From the NCBI RefSeq assembly GCF_032917945.1, contig NZ_CP136624.1, forward strand, positions 6,262,001 through 6,326,000: DNA of 64,000 bases, written 5' to 3'. This document shows positions 8,550-18,870 of the stretch, one piece after another (within the stretch, counting starts at the first letter, position 1; each line of letters starts with the position of its first letter). Below the pieces are notes generated by a model. The model was given only the letters and a program-made list of their open reading frames with translations. It ran no database searches and was not told the DNA's origin. A program made the position numbers and the translations under genes. This stretch comes from Bradyrhizobium sp. sBnM-33 (GTDB taxonomy: Bacteria > Pseudomonadota > Alphaproteobacteria > Rhizobiales > Xanthobacteraceae).

Positions 8550-11500
8550 ATGCAGCAGATTGCGGATTGGCTCAAAAAGCTCGGCTTGTCCGAGTATGCG
8601 CAGCGCTTTGCCGAATTGTTGCGCGCGATAGCCGATCTGAACGGCATTGAGAAAATTCAATCCAAACCGACTGAGGCGGCAACAACGCCTGTGGCCCCAC
8701 AACCACAGGACAGCGCAGAGCGCCGCCAAGTCTCCGTGATGCTCGCGGATTTGGTTGGTTCAACCGCGTTATCCGCGCGAATGGACCCGGAGGACTTGCG
8801 CGAGATCATTTCGGCCTATCAGAGATGCGTCACCGAGACCGTCCGTCGCCTTGGCGGGTTCGTTGCGAAGTACATGGGCGACGGGGTCCTAGTGTACTTC
8901 GGGTATCCCCAAGCACATGAAGACGACGCAGAGCGAGCGGTACGAGCTGGACTTGAACTGATCGCGGCGGTCAGCGCGTTGAAGGCTCCTGTCTCATTGC
9001 AAACTCGCGTTGGCATAGCCACTGGGCTGGTCGTGGTCGGCGACCTGATCGGCTCGGGTGAAGCGCAGGAGCGCGGCATCGTTGGCGAGACGCCGAACCT
9101 CGCAGCCCGTCTGCAAAGCGTTGCCGAGCCAAACACGGTGGTCATGGCCGAAAGCACGCGCACGCTTCTTGGCAATCTGTTCGAGCTAGAGGACCTCGGC
9201 GCGAAAGACTTCAAGGGTATCGCCAGACCGGTGCGGGCCTGGGCGGCGCTGCGGGCGAGTTCCGTGGCAAGCCGCTTCGAGGCGCTGCACACGGCGGGTC
9301 TGACCGCACTGGTCGGGCGGGAAGAAGAACTCGAATTGCTTCTTCGGCGCTGGTCGAGGGCAAAGAGGGGTGAAGGCCAGGTGGTGCTGCTTTCCGGCGA
9401 GGCAGGTATAGGGAAGTCGCGGCTTACTGCGTCGCTCATGGAACGCCTCGTCAGCGAGCCGCACACGCGCTTGCGCTATTTCTGCTCTCCGCAGCACACC
9501 GACAGCGCCCATTATCCAGTGATCGGTCAGATGGAGCGCGCCGCTGGATTTGTGTTCGACGACACCCCGCAAACGAAGCTCGACAAGCTCGACGCGGTGC
9601 TGGCCGACACCTCGACCCGGATGGAAGACGCGGCACTATTCGCCGAGATGCTGTCGCTCCCGAACGACGGACGTTATCCGGCGCTCGATCTGGAACCACA
9701 ACAGCGCAGGCAGAAAACGCTGGAAGCGCTCACCGCGCACGTGGAGGCATTGTCGCGGCAAAACCCCTTGCTGATGATCTTCGAGGATGCGCACTGGACC
9801 GACCCCACGAGCCTGGAAACGCTCGATCGGGTCGTCGATAGGGTTCGTTCCCTTCCTGTGCTGCTGATTGTGACGTTCCGTCCAGAGTTCGAGCCAGCCT
9901 GGATCGGGCGGCCATACGTGACGGCTCTCACCATCAATCGGCTGGCGCCGCGCGACATCGAGGCCATGATTGACGGCGTCGTCGGCAACAAGTTCATCCC
10001 GACGGGCGTCCGGCACGACATAATTGAGCGCACGGACGGCATCCCGCTGTTCGTGGAGGAAATGACCAAGGCAGTGCTGGAAGCCGGGAGTGAGGAAGAA
10101 GCGCAACGGACTGCCGCGACTGTGCCGCATACGGCTTTAGCAGTCCCCGCAAGCTTGCATGCCTCGCTGATGGCGCGGCTCGACCGGCTGGGTCCTGCTA
10201 AGGAGGTGGCGCAGATTGGCGCAGCGATTGGGCGAGAGTTCTCTTATGCCCTCTTGTCCGCGGTCGCGACAAAGCCCGAGCCGGAGTTAGCATCAGCGCT
10301 CGACCGTCTCATAGGGGCTGGCTTGCTATTTCGTCAGGGTGTTCTGCCGCACGCAAGCTATCTGTTCAAGCATGCACTGGTGCAGGACGCGGCTTATGGT
10401 ACTTTGCTGCGCGAGCCGAGACGCGCGCTTCACGCCCGGATCGCCGAAGCCATCGAAAGCTACTTTCCGGATATCGCCGATAGCCAGCCCGAGTTGGCGG
10501 CGCGCCACTACACCGAGGCTGGTCTGATTGAGAAGGCTGTATACCTTTGGGGCAAAGCTGGGCAGCGGTCGCTGGAGCGTTCGTCACTCGTCGAAGCAAT
10601 AGAGCAACTGACGCGCGCGTTTGCCCAGATCAAAACCTTACCGAGTTCGCCGGCGCTTCGTCAGGAAGAAATCAAGCTTCAGGTCGCGCTAGTCCCGCCG
10701 CTTCTCAATGTCAAAGGTTTTGCTGCGGCTGAATCTAAAGCGGCTACAGAGCGTGCACGTCTACTCATCGAACATGCTGAAGCTCTCGGCGAGCCCCTCA
10801 AGACCCTCTGTTGTTATTCTCAGTTCTGTTCGGCGGTTGCGTCGCCAACTTTGTCGGATTCAACGGCGCCGTGCTGCGCGAGCTTGCGGCGCAGTTCCTG
10901 ACGCTCGCCGAGAGCCAGGGTGCAACAGCTCCGCTTATGGCCGGGCATTCCATGATGGGTGTTGCCTGTGCTTCGGCGGGCAAGTTCCTGCGAGCCCGAG
11001 CGCACCACGATCAGGCACTGGCGCTGTACGATCCTACTGTCCATCGTGCGCTGTTAACTAGGTTTGCTGCACAAGACCAACGAGTTGTGGACTTGTCGTT
11101 TCGTTCCTTGACAATGTGGATGCTTGGCTACCCTGACGCCGCACTGGCGGATGCTGAGCGCGCGATGCAAGAAGCGCGGGAGATCGATCACGCTTCTACG
11201 TTAATGTTTGCGCTGTGGTGGACAGGTCTTATGAAAGCGTCATGTGGATGTTACACAGCAGCAAACGCGTTGGGTAAGGAACTTGTCGCGTTGGCGGATC
11301 AGAATAGCTCCCCGACTTATAGGGTCGCCGGAACACTTGTGCAAGGTAGCGTGCTGGCTCTTACTGAGAAATCTGCGCACGCAATTGAAATGATTACGGG
11401 CGGGCTCAGCGCACATCGCTCAATGGGAACGACGTTTTTGCAGCCATTCTTCTTGTCATTAATGGCGCTCGTTCATACTGCACTCGGCCAATCAAGCGAA

Positions 11501-11851
11501 GCATCGCGTTGCATTGATGAAGCGATGACTATCATAAAGAAGAGCGAAGAACGTTGGTTCGAGGCGGAGGTCAATCGTATCGCGGGCGAAATCGCGTTGA
11601 TGGCGCCGCCAGAGCCTGACGCGGCGAAGGCGCAAGAATGTTTCGAGCAGGTCCTAGCTATCGCGCGCGCGCAGCAGGCAAAGTCCTGGGAGCTACGCGC
11701 AGCGATGAGCATGGCGCGGCTCTGGCGCGATCAGGGTAAGCAAGATGCGGCCCGCGAGCTTCTCGCTCCGGTCTACGGCTGGTTCACCGAGGGCTTCGAT
11801 ACACTCGATCTGAAGGAAGCGAAGGCGTTGCTCGATGAGCTGCACGCCTGA
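8550..11851 (+). pseudogene. class III adenylate cyclase with AAA ATPase and TPR-like tail, frameshifted
   Basis: Order of parts: a shortened SAM domain (QQIADWLKKLGLSEYAQRFA), a class III nucleotide cyclase domain (VSVMLADLVGSTALSARMD, then YMGDGVLVYFGYP), an AAA/NACHT-like ATPase with Walker A GEAGIGKS (283-290) and Walker B LLMIFEDAHW, then a helical tetratricopeptide-like tail. Such proteins make cAMP under control of the ATPase and tail. The first frame ends at 10901. The natural continuation is in another frame from about 10800 (LLLFSVLFGGCVANFVGFNG) to the TGA at 11849-11851. Adding one G (CAAGACC to CAAGGACC) repairs it. Separately, the SAM domain lacks about 27 residues between RFAE and LLRAIADL, an in-frame deletion. 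Confidence 0.8.
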
Positions 11852-11936
11852 CAACCAATTTCAAACCACCGACGTCCTGTCGCACTGGAGATCAGATTTG
11901 CGCCAATGAATTTCCTCGAATTTGTTGCGATGCATG

Positions 11937-12041
11937 AGTCCGTTCGTGGCACCTTTGAGACATGCCCGCCTATTGTGCGAATGTCCGTTCGCCGGGGTAG
12001 ACCGGAAGTCGCCGTGGTCCCGGCCAAGCCGACGCGATTGA
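11937..12041 (+). repeat. dispersed intergenic repeat, copy c, cut by IS110
   Basis: Carries GTGGCACCTTTGAGACATG, AATGTCCGTTCGCCGGGG and AGACCGGAAGTCGCCG, then CCGACGCGATTGA. Its last few bases (normally CCC and the inverted end) are missing, replaced by sequence leading to the IS110 gene at 12125. This suggests that IS inserted at this point. Confidence 0.7.
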
Positions 12042-12124
12042 TGCTGTGGACGGCGCCCACTCTGCGGCATCGAAGTGCCATAGGGTGGTTGCGTTGAAGC
12101 AAACCACTTTGAGGGGAGCCGTCC

Positions 12125-13155
12125 ATGGGCGAGGTTAGCACGATTGGTCTCGATATTGCGAAGTCAGTCTTCCAGGTTCACGGCGCAGATGTTGATGGCG
12201 CGGTTGTGATCCGCAAACGTGTGAGCCGCGCCAAGGTGCTGGAGTTCTTCTCGACTTTGCCGGCTTGCGTTGTTGGCATTGAAGCTTGCCCAAGTGCCCA
12301 TTATTGGAGCCGTGAGCTCCGGGCGCTCGGCCATACGGTGCGGCTGATGCCGCCCAGTTATGTGAAGGCCTATCTCAAGCGCAGTAAGAACGACGCTAAT
12401 GATGCTGCGGCGATCTGCGAGGCAGTGACACGTCCGTCGATGCGTTTTGTACCGACCAAAAGCGAGCAGCAACAATCAGGCCTGATGCTGCATCGCAGCC
12501 GACAGCTACTGGTCCGTCAACGAACGATGCTGTCGAACGCGATCCGTGGTCACCTGGCCGAGCTCGGCATTATCTCGGCAAAGGGGCGCAACGGCACAGC
12601 CGAGCTGTTCAAGATCATTGCTGACGAGAAGGATGGTCGGATACCCGCGGCCGCACGGTTCAGCCTCGATGTTCTTGCCGGCCAACACGCCGCGATCACA
12701 GCAGAGATCGGAGCTATCGAGAAGCGCATCCATGCCTGGCATCGTTCGAGCGAAGAAAGTCGCCGGCTCGAGCAGATCCCAGGCGTTGGTCCCATCGTCG
12801 CCACCGCCCTGGTCTCAGAAGTCGGTGACTGGAAAGAGTTCTCGTCCGGACGAAGCCTGGCGGCCTGGATCGGGCTTGTTCCCAAGCAGCATTCGACCGG
12901 CGGCAAGGAACGTTGGGCAGAATTTCAAAGCAGGGAAATCGGTATTTGCGATGGCTGCTCGTCACGGGCGCCATGGCCGTTATCCGATATGCGCGGCAGC
13001 ATGGCACGCGGCGCCTCTGGCTGGCGCATATTATGGAGCGCCGGCCGATCAAGGTCGCCGCCGTGGCGCTTGCCAATAAGATCGCGCGCATGGCCTGGGC
13101 CATGATGGTACGCGGAGAGCAGTTCAAAGAGCCAAGATTGCTGCCAGCAGCATAG
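12125..13155 (+). pseudogene. IS110-family transposase, frameshifted
   Basis: The start follows a GAGGGGAG site. The DEDD half is intact (TIGLDIAKSVFQVHG, GIEACPSAHYWSREL, KNDANDAAAICEA), as is the first part of Tnp20 (LEQIPGVGPIVATALVSEVG). After GGKER near 12912 the frame runs out. The continuation LGRISKQGNRYLRWLLVTGA is in the +1 frame to the TAG at 13153-13155. One extra T (CGTTGGG to CGTTTGGG) repairs it to 343-344 residues. This is a separate lineage from the other IS110 copies here. The flank suggests insertion into a dispersed repeat. Confidence 0.85.
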
Positions 13156-13515
13156 ACAACAGGAGTTTCAACGATTGGCGAGGGCATGACGACGTAATGC
13201 AGATACGGTTGTTCCGGGGATTGGGAGAGCCCGTTTGGGTCAACGCACTTTCAAGTGCATGCGAACGATTGGGACCCGATCCGCGCAGAGCATTAGGGCC
13301 AGCGGCCACACCTGCCGCATTAAAAGGCCGGACACGTGACCGCACCCGACCAATGCTGCAAAACGTCAGAAAGTTCTTGCCAGGGCGCCGTCCACACGTG
13401 ACCCATAGCCGTCGTGCGCCGCACGTCGCGCTTGCGATGCACTATTCGCATCTGCAGTGGGTGCGACTGCCATCCCCCTTGCCCCTCCCCGAAGACGCGG
13501 TATTCGGACTTCCCT
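13156..13515. other. 360-bp gap, no gene recognised
   Basis: The start is probably the right end of the IS110 element. The rest contains only short, unsupported open frames. Confidence 0.4.
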
Positions 13516-15975
13516 TTACTGATGTGGCCGCCGAATCGCGGCGCCTTCCTTTCCTGCGATACCAGCCTCGGGGCTAACGGGGCCCTTCTCGGCTGACCTG
13601 TCGATCGACTGCACCCAGCGGCTTGCAATGATCACGATGGCGCAGACCGCATAAGAGCACACCCCCAGCGCATAGGTCTTGGCGATGCCGAACTGGATCG
13701 ACAACGCCACACCCAGCACCGAGGCGAACATCGACGTAATTCCGTTGGTGCTCCAGAAGAACGGCAGCAGTTCATGATGACGGCGCCAGACACCGAGGCC
13801 GAGCGGAAACATCATCCCCATGCAGAATGCAGGAGGAGCCAGCAGCAGGAGAGACACCAGAATACGCATGTCGGTTGACAGCGACCGCGCCCAGGTGGTG
13901 ACCAGCGGTGTCAGCAGCCCTGCCGCCACGAGCGTGGTGAGGAGGGCGGCAGTCCTGAAGACGGTGACGCGTGATCGGGAGGAGGTATCCGCACCGACCG
14001 TGGCGCTGCCAATCCCGCTAAAGAGAAGAATTGTGAATAGCACGACGCTCAGCCCGTAAACGGGATGTCCGAGAAAGACCATCAGGCGCTGCATCTGCGA
14101 TATCTCGATCAGCATGAAGCCCATCCCGATCGCGCTGAAATAGGCCACGGGCGGCGTCAGTGTCGCCATTGGCATCCGCGTCGCAAGACGGAGGAAGGGC
14201 AGCACGATGTAATATCCGCAAGCGCAGAGCGCTACGATGATGAGCAAGCCGGTGATGCCGATCGCGACATTGTTGCTCATGATGTCCCAACTATGGATGC
14301 TCACGAAATCGCTGAAGCGCGACGTATAGAAGAAGAACGGATTGTCGTCCGTCGAAGCAGCGATGTTTTCCGGCAGCGAATCGAAGAAAGCCTGGTCTGC
14401 CTTGTCGGACAGTAATATCGAGGTGACGGCATCGAAGGTGAAGTCCGGCCCCAACAATATCTTGAAGCCCTGCGCCTGAAGTCTCTCGCGCGCGCCTTGC
14501 CATTCTGCGCCGCTGAACGCGTCAGGCCGGGTAATCACCGTCACGATGTTGCCGACGTTGACCGCGACGACGTGATGCCGCAGTTCCCCGGCCGACACTC
14601 CCTTGAGCTGCAGCGCGCTCGCGGCAATCGCGATCAGTCGGTATAGCTCGCCACGGTGCTTCTCGGCACCGTACCAGCGTGATACCGACAACAGTCCGCC
14701 AGGCTTGAGCGCCCGGTAAAAATCATCCCACGCCTCCCCGGTATAGAGATGATTTTCGGTGAGCGTCAGGCCGCCGGCCGCCGTCGCCGCCCAGGTGTCG
14801 ATGAGTGAAATCTGCACCAGGTCGTACCGCTCGGGCGAGTGGTTGATGTAGCTTCGCGCCTCGGCATTGACCAAGGATACGCCGGGCTGGCGATCGAGAT
14901 GGCCGGAGAAATCGGCGAATTTTTCGGTGAGCACTTCGAAGATCGCTGGGTTGATCTCAATTGCGCGAATCCGGCTGGCGCCGAAGAGCAGACCGGAAAG
15001 GATGTCACGACCGCCGCCGACGCCAACGACAGCGACGTCGGCCGCCGGCTGCACGAGGTAGGCTGCATTGATGACATCATCTTTCAGGTAGCCGAGTTTT
15101 CCGATGTCGCCATCATACCTGGTGATGACCGTGCCTGCATCGGCATCGATGTCGAGGTAGTGTTGGTCGATCCGGGCATCAGGAGTGCGGACCAGACCCC
15201 AGCCAAACGGGACCTTGTCGGCCAGTTCGCGCACCCTCACCCGCGAATAGGTATTCCAGCGTTCGAACAGCGTGCCGGTCTGCTCAGCGCCCTTGGCCCA
15301 GAACACACCGAGATGGCTTCGACCGGCCAGGTCAAGGCCGGAGTGCATGGTGGCCGCGACGGCGAGCGCTAGCGCGACAGCCCCGCTCAAACGCACACTA
15401 CGGACGTCATCGCTGGTTCGCACGACGATCCAGCCAACGCCGGCAGCAGAAGCTCCGATCCATAACGTGGCGCTTACCGGGTCAATCACCAGCAGTATGA
15501 AGATCACCCAGAGACATCCAACTGCGGCGCCCAGGAGATCGGCCGCATAGAGCCACCCGCCGCGATACGGCAAGCGCGTGAGCAATAGCGTGATGCAAAC
15601 CCCGCCTTCCGTGAACGGAGCCACGAAGGCGATGGTCGCCAGCGCCAGAGCGAGGGGCACATTTTCTGCAGATACGACGAGCGGCACGCACAGGAAGACG
15701 ATCATTGCGCCAACGCTGCTGAGTGCGAACCATGACGCGTGGCGCGCGAATTCGATCCCGACCCGCTCGGCCGCATAACGGGCGGGCTTGCCATAGACCT
15801 CCATCGCTCCGCGGGTGAGCCCCAGCATGGCAAGTGAAATGGCCGCGAATGCGAAATGATAATGGAGCATAACGCTGAAGAAGCGCGTTATCAGGATCTG
15901 GTAGGAAAGCGTCGCGAACGCCAGCACAAAGATTGCCAGATAATAGCGACCGGGAATCTTGGATACGGATTGCAA
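13516..15975 (-). CDS. membrane-embedded spermidine-synthase-like methyltransferase protein
   Basis: 819 residues. About six N-terminal hydrophobic helices are followed by a cytosolic Rossmann domain with the S-adenosyl-binding loop VAVVGVGGGRDILSGLLFGA, the acidic strand IRAIEINPAIFE and the spermidine-synthase-like YDLVQISLIDTWAAT stretch. More helices follow in the C-terminal third (VAYFSAIGMGFMLIEISQM onward). This three-part arrangement is known in bacterial fused MFS/spermidine-synthase proteins whose true substrate is not settled. It would lie in the inner membrane. It stands alone, with no polyamine gene beside it. Confidence 0.8.
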   Translation of the reverse strand: MQSVSKIPGRYYLAIFVLAFATLSYQILITRFFSVMLHYHFAFAAISLAMLGLTRGAMEVYGKPARYAAERVGIEFARHASWFALSSVGAMIVFLCVPLVVSAENVPLALALATIAFVAPFTEGGVCITLLLTRLPYRGGWLYAADLLGAAVGCLWVIFILLVIDPVSATLWIGASAAGVGWIVVRTSDDVRSVRLSGAVALALAVAATMHSGLDLAGRSHLGVFWAKGAEQTGTLFERWNTYSRVRVRELADKVPFGWGLVRTPDARIDQHYLDIDADAGTVITRYDGDIGKLGYLKDDVINAAYLVQPAADVAVVGVGGGRDILSGLLFGASRIRAIEINPAIFEVLTEKFADFSGHLDRQPGVSLVNAEARSYINHSPERYDLVQISLIDTWAATAAGGLTLTENHLYTGEAWDDFYRALKPGGLLSVSRWYGAEKHRGELYRLIAIAASALQLKGVSAGELRHHVVAVNVGNIVTVITRPDAFSGAEWQGARERLQAQGFKILLGPDFTFDAVTSILLSDKADQAFFDSLPENIAASTDDNPFFFYTSRFSDFVSIHSWDIMSNNVAIGITGLLIIVALCACGYYIVLPFLRLATRMPMATLTPPVAYFSAIGMGFMLIEISQMQRLMVFLGHPVYGLSVVLFTILLFSGIGSATVGADTSSRSRVTVFRTAALLTTLVAAGLLTPLVTTWARSLSTDMRILVSLLLLAPPAFCMGMMFPLGLGVWRRHHELLPFFWSTNGITSMFASVLGVALSIQFGIAKTYALGVCSYAVCAIVIIASRWVQSIDRSAEKGPVSPEAGIAGKEGAAIRRPHQ

Positions 15976-16330
15976 TACGCGGCCCTCTTGGTGGGGAGCC
16001 CTATTGGTTGCGCTTTGACCATTCGCGCTACACGCGATCGCCGGATAACTTCCTGCTAACTCGTTGATACGCCCGCACAGACTAAGTTCATATTCAGGCT
16101 CCTATGGCGGTCGGGCGGCTACCCGAGCCTGCAGGAGTGGGTTCCACCGTCAGACGCAACACCATCTGTCACATGAGCATTATACCGTCAGAGGAGCTCG
16201 AGCGCATCAAGCAAACCATGCGAGATTGGTCGGTCGTGGCTCCGTGATTGCCGCCTCGACTTCTTATAAAGCCTATCTGCTTATAAGCCTATCTGCGAGA
16301 CTCTCGGTCAGCAACGCGGATATTTCGGCC

Positions 16331-16440
16331 GGCTTATGGCACCTTAAGGCGTGCCGACGTACCCTGCGAATGCCCGCTGATCGGGGTGGTCCGGAAGTGG
16401 CTAGCCGACCAAAACGACGCGATTGACCCGAAGCGAACAT
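16331..16440 (+). repeat. dispersed intergenic repeat, copy d
   Basis: TTATGGCACCTTAAGGC, ATGCCCGCTGATCGGGG, GGTCCGGAAGTGGCTAGCC and ACGCGATTGACCC in order, ending AAGCGAACAT. Uninterrupted copy of about 110 bp. Confidence 0.7.
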
Positions 16441-16509
16441 TCGATCTGAAAAATCTGTGGTGGACACGCAGCGTGAAACTGAGTCGTTGCTCAACCATGT
16501 CATCGCGAG

Positions 16510-17427
16510 TCAACCGATCCAAATTCTACGAGCAAACAAGGCGGTGTTCATGAACAAGGACGCGCCGAAGAGTCCTATCACCCCTGCCAAAAGCCACTTC
16601 GCTCGCAATCCTAAACCTGCCAACGTCACAAACAGGGGAAATGAAACGAGATTAAATCGACTCATCGAGACGAAGCCTGCTGGCCCACCGCTGAGTGTTA
16701 GATATGGCAGTAACAGGACTGCCATGGCGAACAGTGTCCAGCTTGCGCGCAGTCGAGACCAGCCCAAAACAATCAGGGCAATGAACAATAATGTAAACCA
16801 GCTAGCTTGTCCCCATGGATTCCAATCATTGAGCATTATTCGTGTGAACGGCTCAAGCTTTAGTGCCGCGATCAATCTTGTCGCTAGCGTCGTTCCTTGA
16901 TGGAATGCCACCTGCCCATCCGCAAAAGCAAACGGAGTTCCGAAGGCGCTCCAGAGATAGGTCATGAATAGCCAGATGCCCGACGTCGCAAGAAGGACGC
17001 ATGGCACGAGGGCAAGAAGGAACTTCGTCTGATCGCGATTGGCCCACATCTCCCAAAGAAGGACAGGTAATAGGACAACGCCCGTCGATCGGGTAGAGAC
17101 TGCCAAGCCTGCAAGCAGTGCTGCCGACAAGTAGTATTTTCGTTTCAAAGCAAGAAAGAACGAGACGATTAGCAGCAGTGCCAAGGGCTCGGTATACCCG
17201 GCCGATAGCAAGACCGAAGCGGGAAAAAAGCTGAGCAGCGCGGTTGTGGCGAGAGCCAGTTGATCACCAAATTCTTCGCGAACCAGCTTGAAAAGGACGA
17301 CAATCGCGAGCAATCCCGCGACGTTCGATACCAACAGCAATGCATCCGCAGGCGTATTGCCGATCATTTCAAGACCCGCTGGGGTAGCAACCGGGGTAGC
17401 GCTATCGTGATTGAAGAGAAGGCTCAT
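16510..17427 (-). CDS. PIG-V-like glycosyltransferase, probably N-terminally truncated
   Basis: 305 residues with about eight hydrophobic segments. The stretch LFKLVREEFGDQLALATTAL and FPASVLLSAGYTEPLALLL matches the second luminal-loop region of the PIG-V/GT-C mannosyltransferase group. These proteins normally have about 80-100 further residues at the N-terminus, holding the first helix and the acidic catalytic motif; here the frame starts abruptly at MSLLFNHDSATP. It therefore may be truncated, or the upstream part may be hidden by a frame error. Base usage is AT-richer than its neighbours, consistent with recent transfer. Confidence 0.6.
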   Translation of the reverse strand: MSLLFNHDSATPVATPAGLEMIGNTPADALLLVSNVAGLLAIVVLFKLVREEFGDQLALATTALLSFFPASVLLSAGYTEPLALLLIVSFFLALKRKYYLSAALLAGLAVSTRSTGVVLLPVLLWEMWANRDQTKFLLALVPCVLLATSGIWLFMTYLWSAFGTPFAFADGQVAFHQGTTLATRLIAALKLEPFTRIMLNDWNPWGQASWFTLLFIALIVLGWSRLRASWTLFAMAVLLLPYLTLSGGPAGFVSMSRFNLVSFPLFVTLAGLGLRAKWLLAGVIGLFGASLFMNTALFARRIWIG

Positions 17428-17654
17428 TGCGTGGACGCTGATCGCTATCAGCGCGATCTACTTCGTCCGCAACCTCTTCGAAGCGGTGGTCCTACGAACA
17501 CTCCCTCGGCACATTCACCCTGGCCGGGTTCATCGGCGGATGCGTCTGGCTTTGGGAGCTCCGAAAGGAGGAACTCCGCGAGCTGCGACGGTTCATGGAA
17601 GAGACGCGGCGCCGCGACGAACAAGCCCGCCAGCATGAACCGGCGGGCCTTTGA
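17411..17654 (+). pseudogene. possible small two-helix membrane protein, frame uncertain
   Basis: From a TTG at 17411 the frame gives one hydrophobic helix (LIAWTLIAISAIYFVRNLFE). The +1 frame continues with a second (GTFTLAGFIGGCVWLWEL) and a charged tail (RKEELRELRRFMEETRRR) to a TGA at 17652. The two parts would join if one base were missing near 17490. It overlaps the start of the opposing gene, so this is tentative. Confidence 0.3.
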
Positions 17655-17660
17655 TTTGTG
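17625..17660 (+). terminator. stem-loop at the end of the small ORF
   Basis: GCCCGCC (17625-17631) pairs with GGCGGGC (17642-17648), followed by CTTTGATTT. The stem overlaps the stop codon at 17652. The U-run is interrupted, so efficiency is doubtful. Confidence 0.4.
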
Positions 17661-17812
17661 GGCAATCAAACGTTTCAGATGCCGGCGAGCCGTTTGCCGA
17701 GCAACGCCAGACACATGCCGTCGCGCTGGCAGCCTTCTCCATCGCCCGCAAATGAAATACCAGAAATGGCCCTTAGGTCAAATTGCCACTTTTTCCCTGG
17801 CCAATTCTGGTT

Positions 17813-18013
17813 ATGTTAACCGTTCATTTTGGCGGGGACGCCGTGGAGTTATTTTGGGCCGAGAAGATCGCCACCTTCGACGATCAATCAACCGAGACCT
17901 GCCGATTGTGCGCGGGAAAGCTCGCCCTCGTCAGAACGGTGGTGGACAGCGAAAGCGGAGCCGTCTTTCATATGTTTAAGTGCGACTGCGGTGAACGCAC
18001 GTGGAACGAATAA
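17813..18013 (+). CDS. small zinc-ribbon-like hypothetical protein
   Basis: 66 residues from the ATG at 17813; a TTG at 17783 in the same frame is an alternative. The C-terminal half has CRLC and CDCG with about 30 residues between, the spacing of a small zinc ribbon, with KLALVRTVVDSESGAVFHMF between them. I have the impression of similar small proteins in Bradyrhizobium but cannot name a family. It stands alone. Confidence 0.6.
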   Translation: MLTVHFGGDAVELFWAEKIATFDDQSTETCRLCAGKLALVRTVVDSESGAVFHMFKCDCGERTWNE

Positions 18014-18495
18014 GCGGCCTGGCGCACGAGGTTGCCGGAAGACATACGCCGGGCCTTACCACTACGGATTACCCCCGGAATGGCCTGTTCAAGCGGGTCT
18101 GATTCTTGGCAGAATTGGGCGCGATAATTGGCGGTGGTACTTGTGGAATTTGTCTTCGCCGCTTAGTGCCGTATGTAGCGAGGCGTGTCCGCACTTCGTC
18201 CTCCACAATCCGGCGTGCGCCGCCGAGTTCGCGACAATTCACGGGTGATCAAGCTGCACGTCGAACATTTGCATTGTGATGAGCAGGCACGGTTTTGCAG
18301 GGACACCAGTTGCCTGCGGCAGGAGTACATCTCTACGGGTGGGCATTACCGGCTCCAGAGAAGCTATACGGCCGCGACGACGACCGATCGCCAATCGTCA
18401 TAACGTCACCTCGTAGCGGATTTCTACTCAGCGTTCGATGCCCCACCCCCGGAGCCTGCTTTGGCAACATCGATCCAGAACTTGCCTTGCGGTGA
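18014..18495. other. 480-bp gap, no gene recognised
   Basis: Short frames overlap on the + strand but none has a domain or convincing start. Confidence 0.4.
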
Positions 18496-18819
18496 TCATT
18501 CCCAACTAGGCCCTAGAATATACGGCCTCACGCCATCCGCTCTCAGTCCGAGACACGCGATCTCCTTATCGGAAAGGCGTCGCCGCGCGTTCCTTTTGTC
18601 TTCGCGAACGATACCTGGATAGCGCAGGATCGCCTCTTCCGCGTCGCCAGCCTCGTGTGTTCCAACAGCGAAGAACCTGGGATCAGTTTCGCGTTCCCCA
18701 ATCAAGTAAACCTCGACGAGCCAGCCACAATTCGCGAGTTCCGTAGCATTCCGGGGGCCGGTATCGGCGCCGATACCGTGCCAGCCACCGGCCATTGCTG
18801 CGCCACCTCTGCCACTCAT
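18496..18819 (-). CDS. hypothetical protein
   Basis: 107 residues. The first ~30 are Gly-rich and look like a linker; the rest (WLVEVYLIGERETDPRFFAV, EEAILRYPGIVREDKRN, RRRLSDKEIACLGL) has a compact alpha/beta look and even codon use. An AGAGG site lies 7 bp before the ATG at 18819. No family recognised. It lies downstream of the TonB receptor on another short transcript. Confidence 0.55.
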   Translation of the reverse strand: MSGRGGAAMAGGWHGIGADTGPRNATELANCGWLVEVYLIGERETDPRFFAVGTHEAGDAEEAILRYPGIVREDKRNARRRLSDKEIACLGLRADGVRPYILGPSWE

Positions 18820-18870
18820 CTTGAGACCTCTTCCGGCTGTCAGCGGTAGCTCTCCTTTCGGCCTTTCGGC

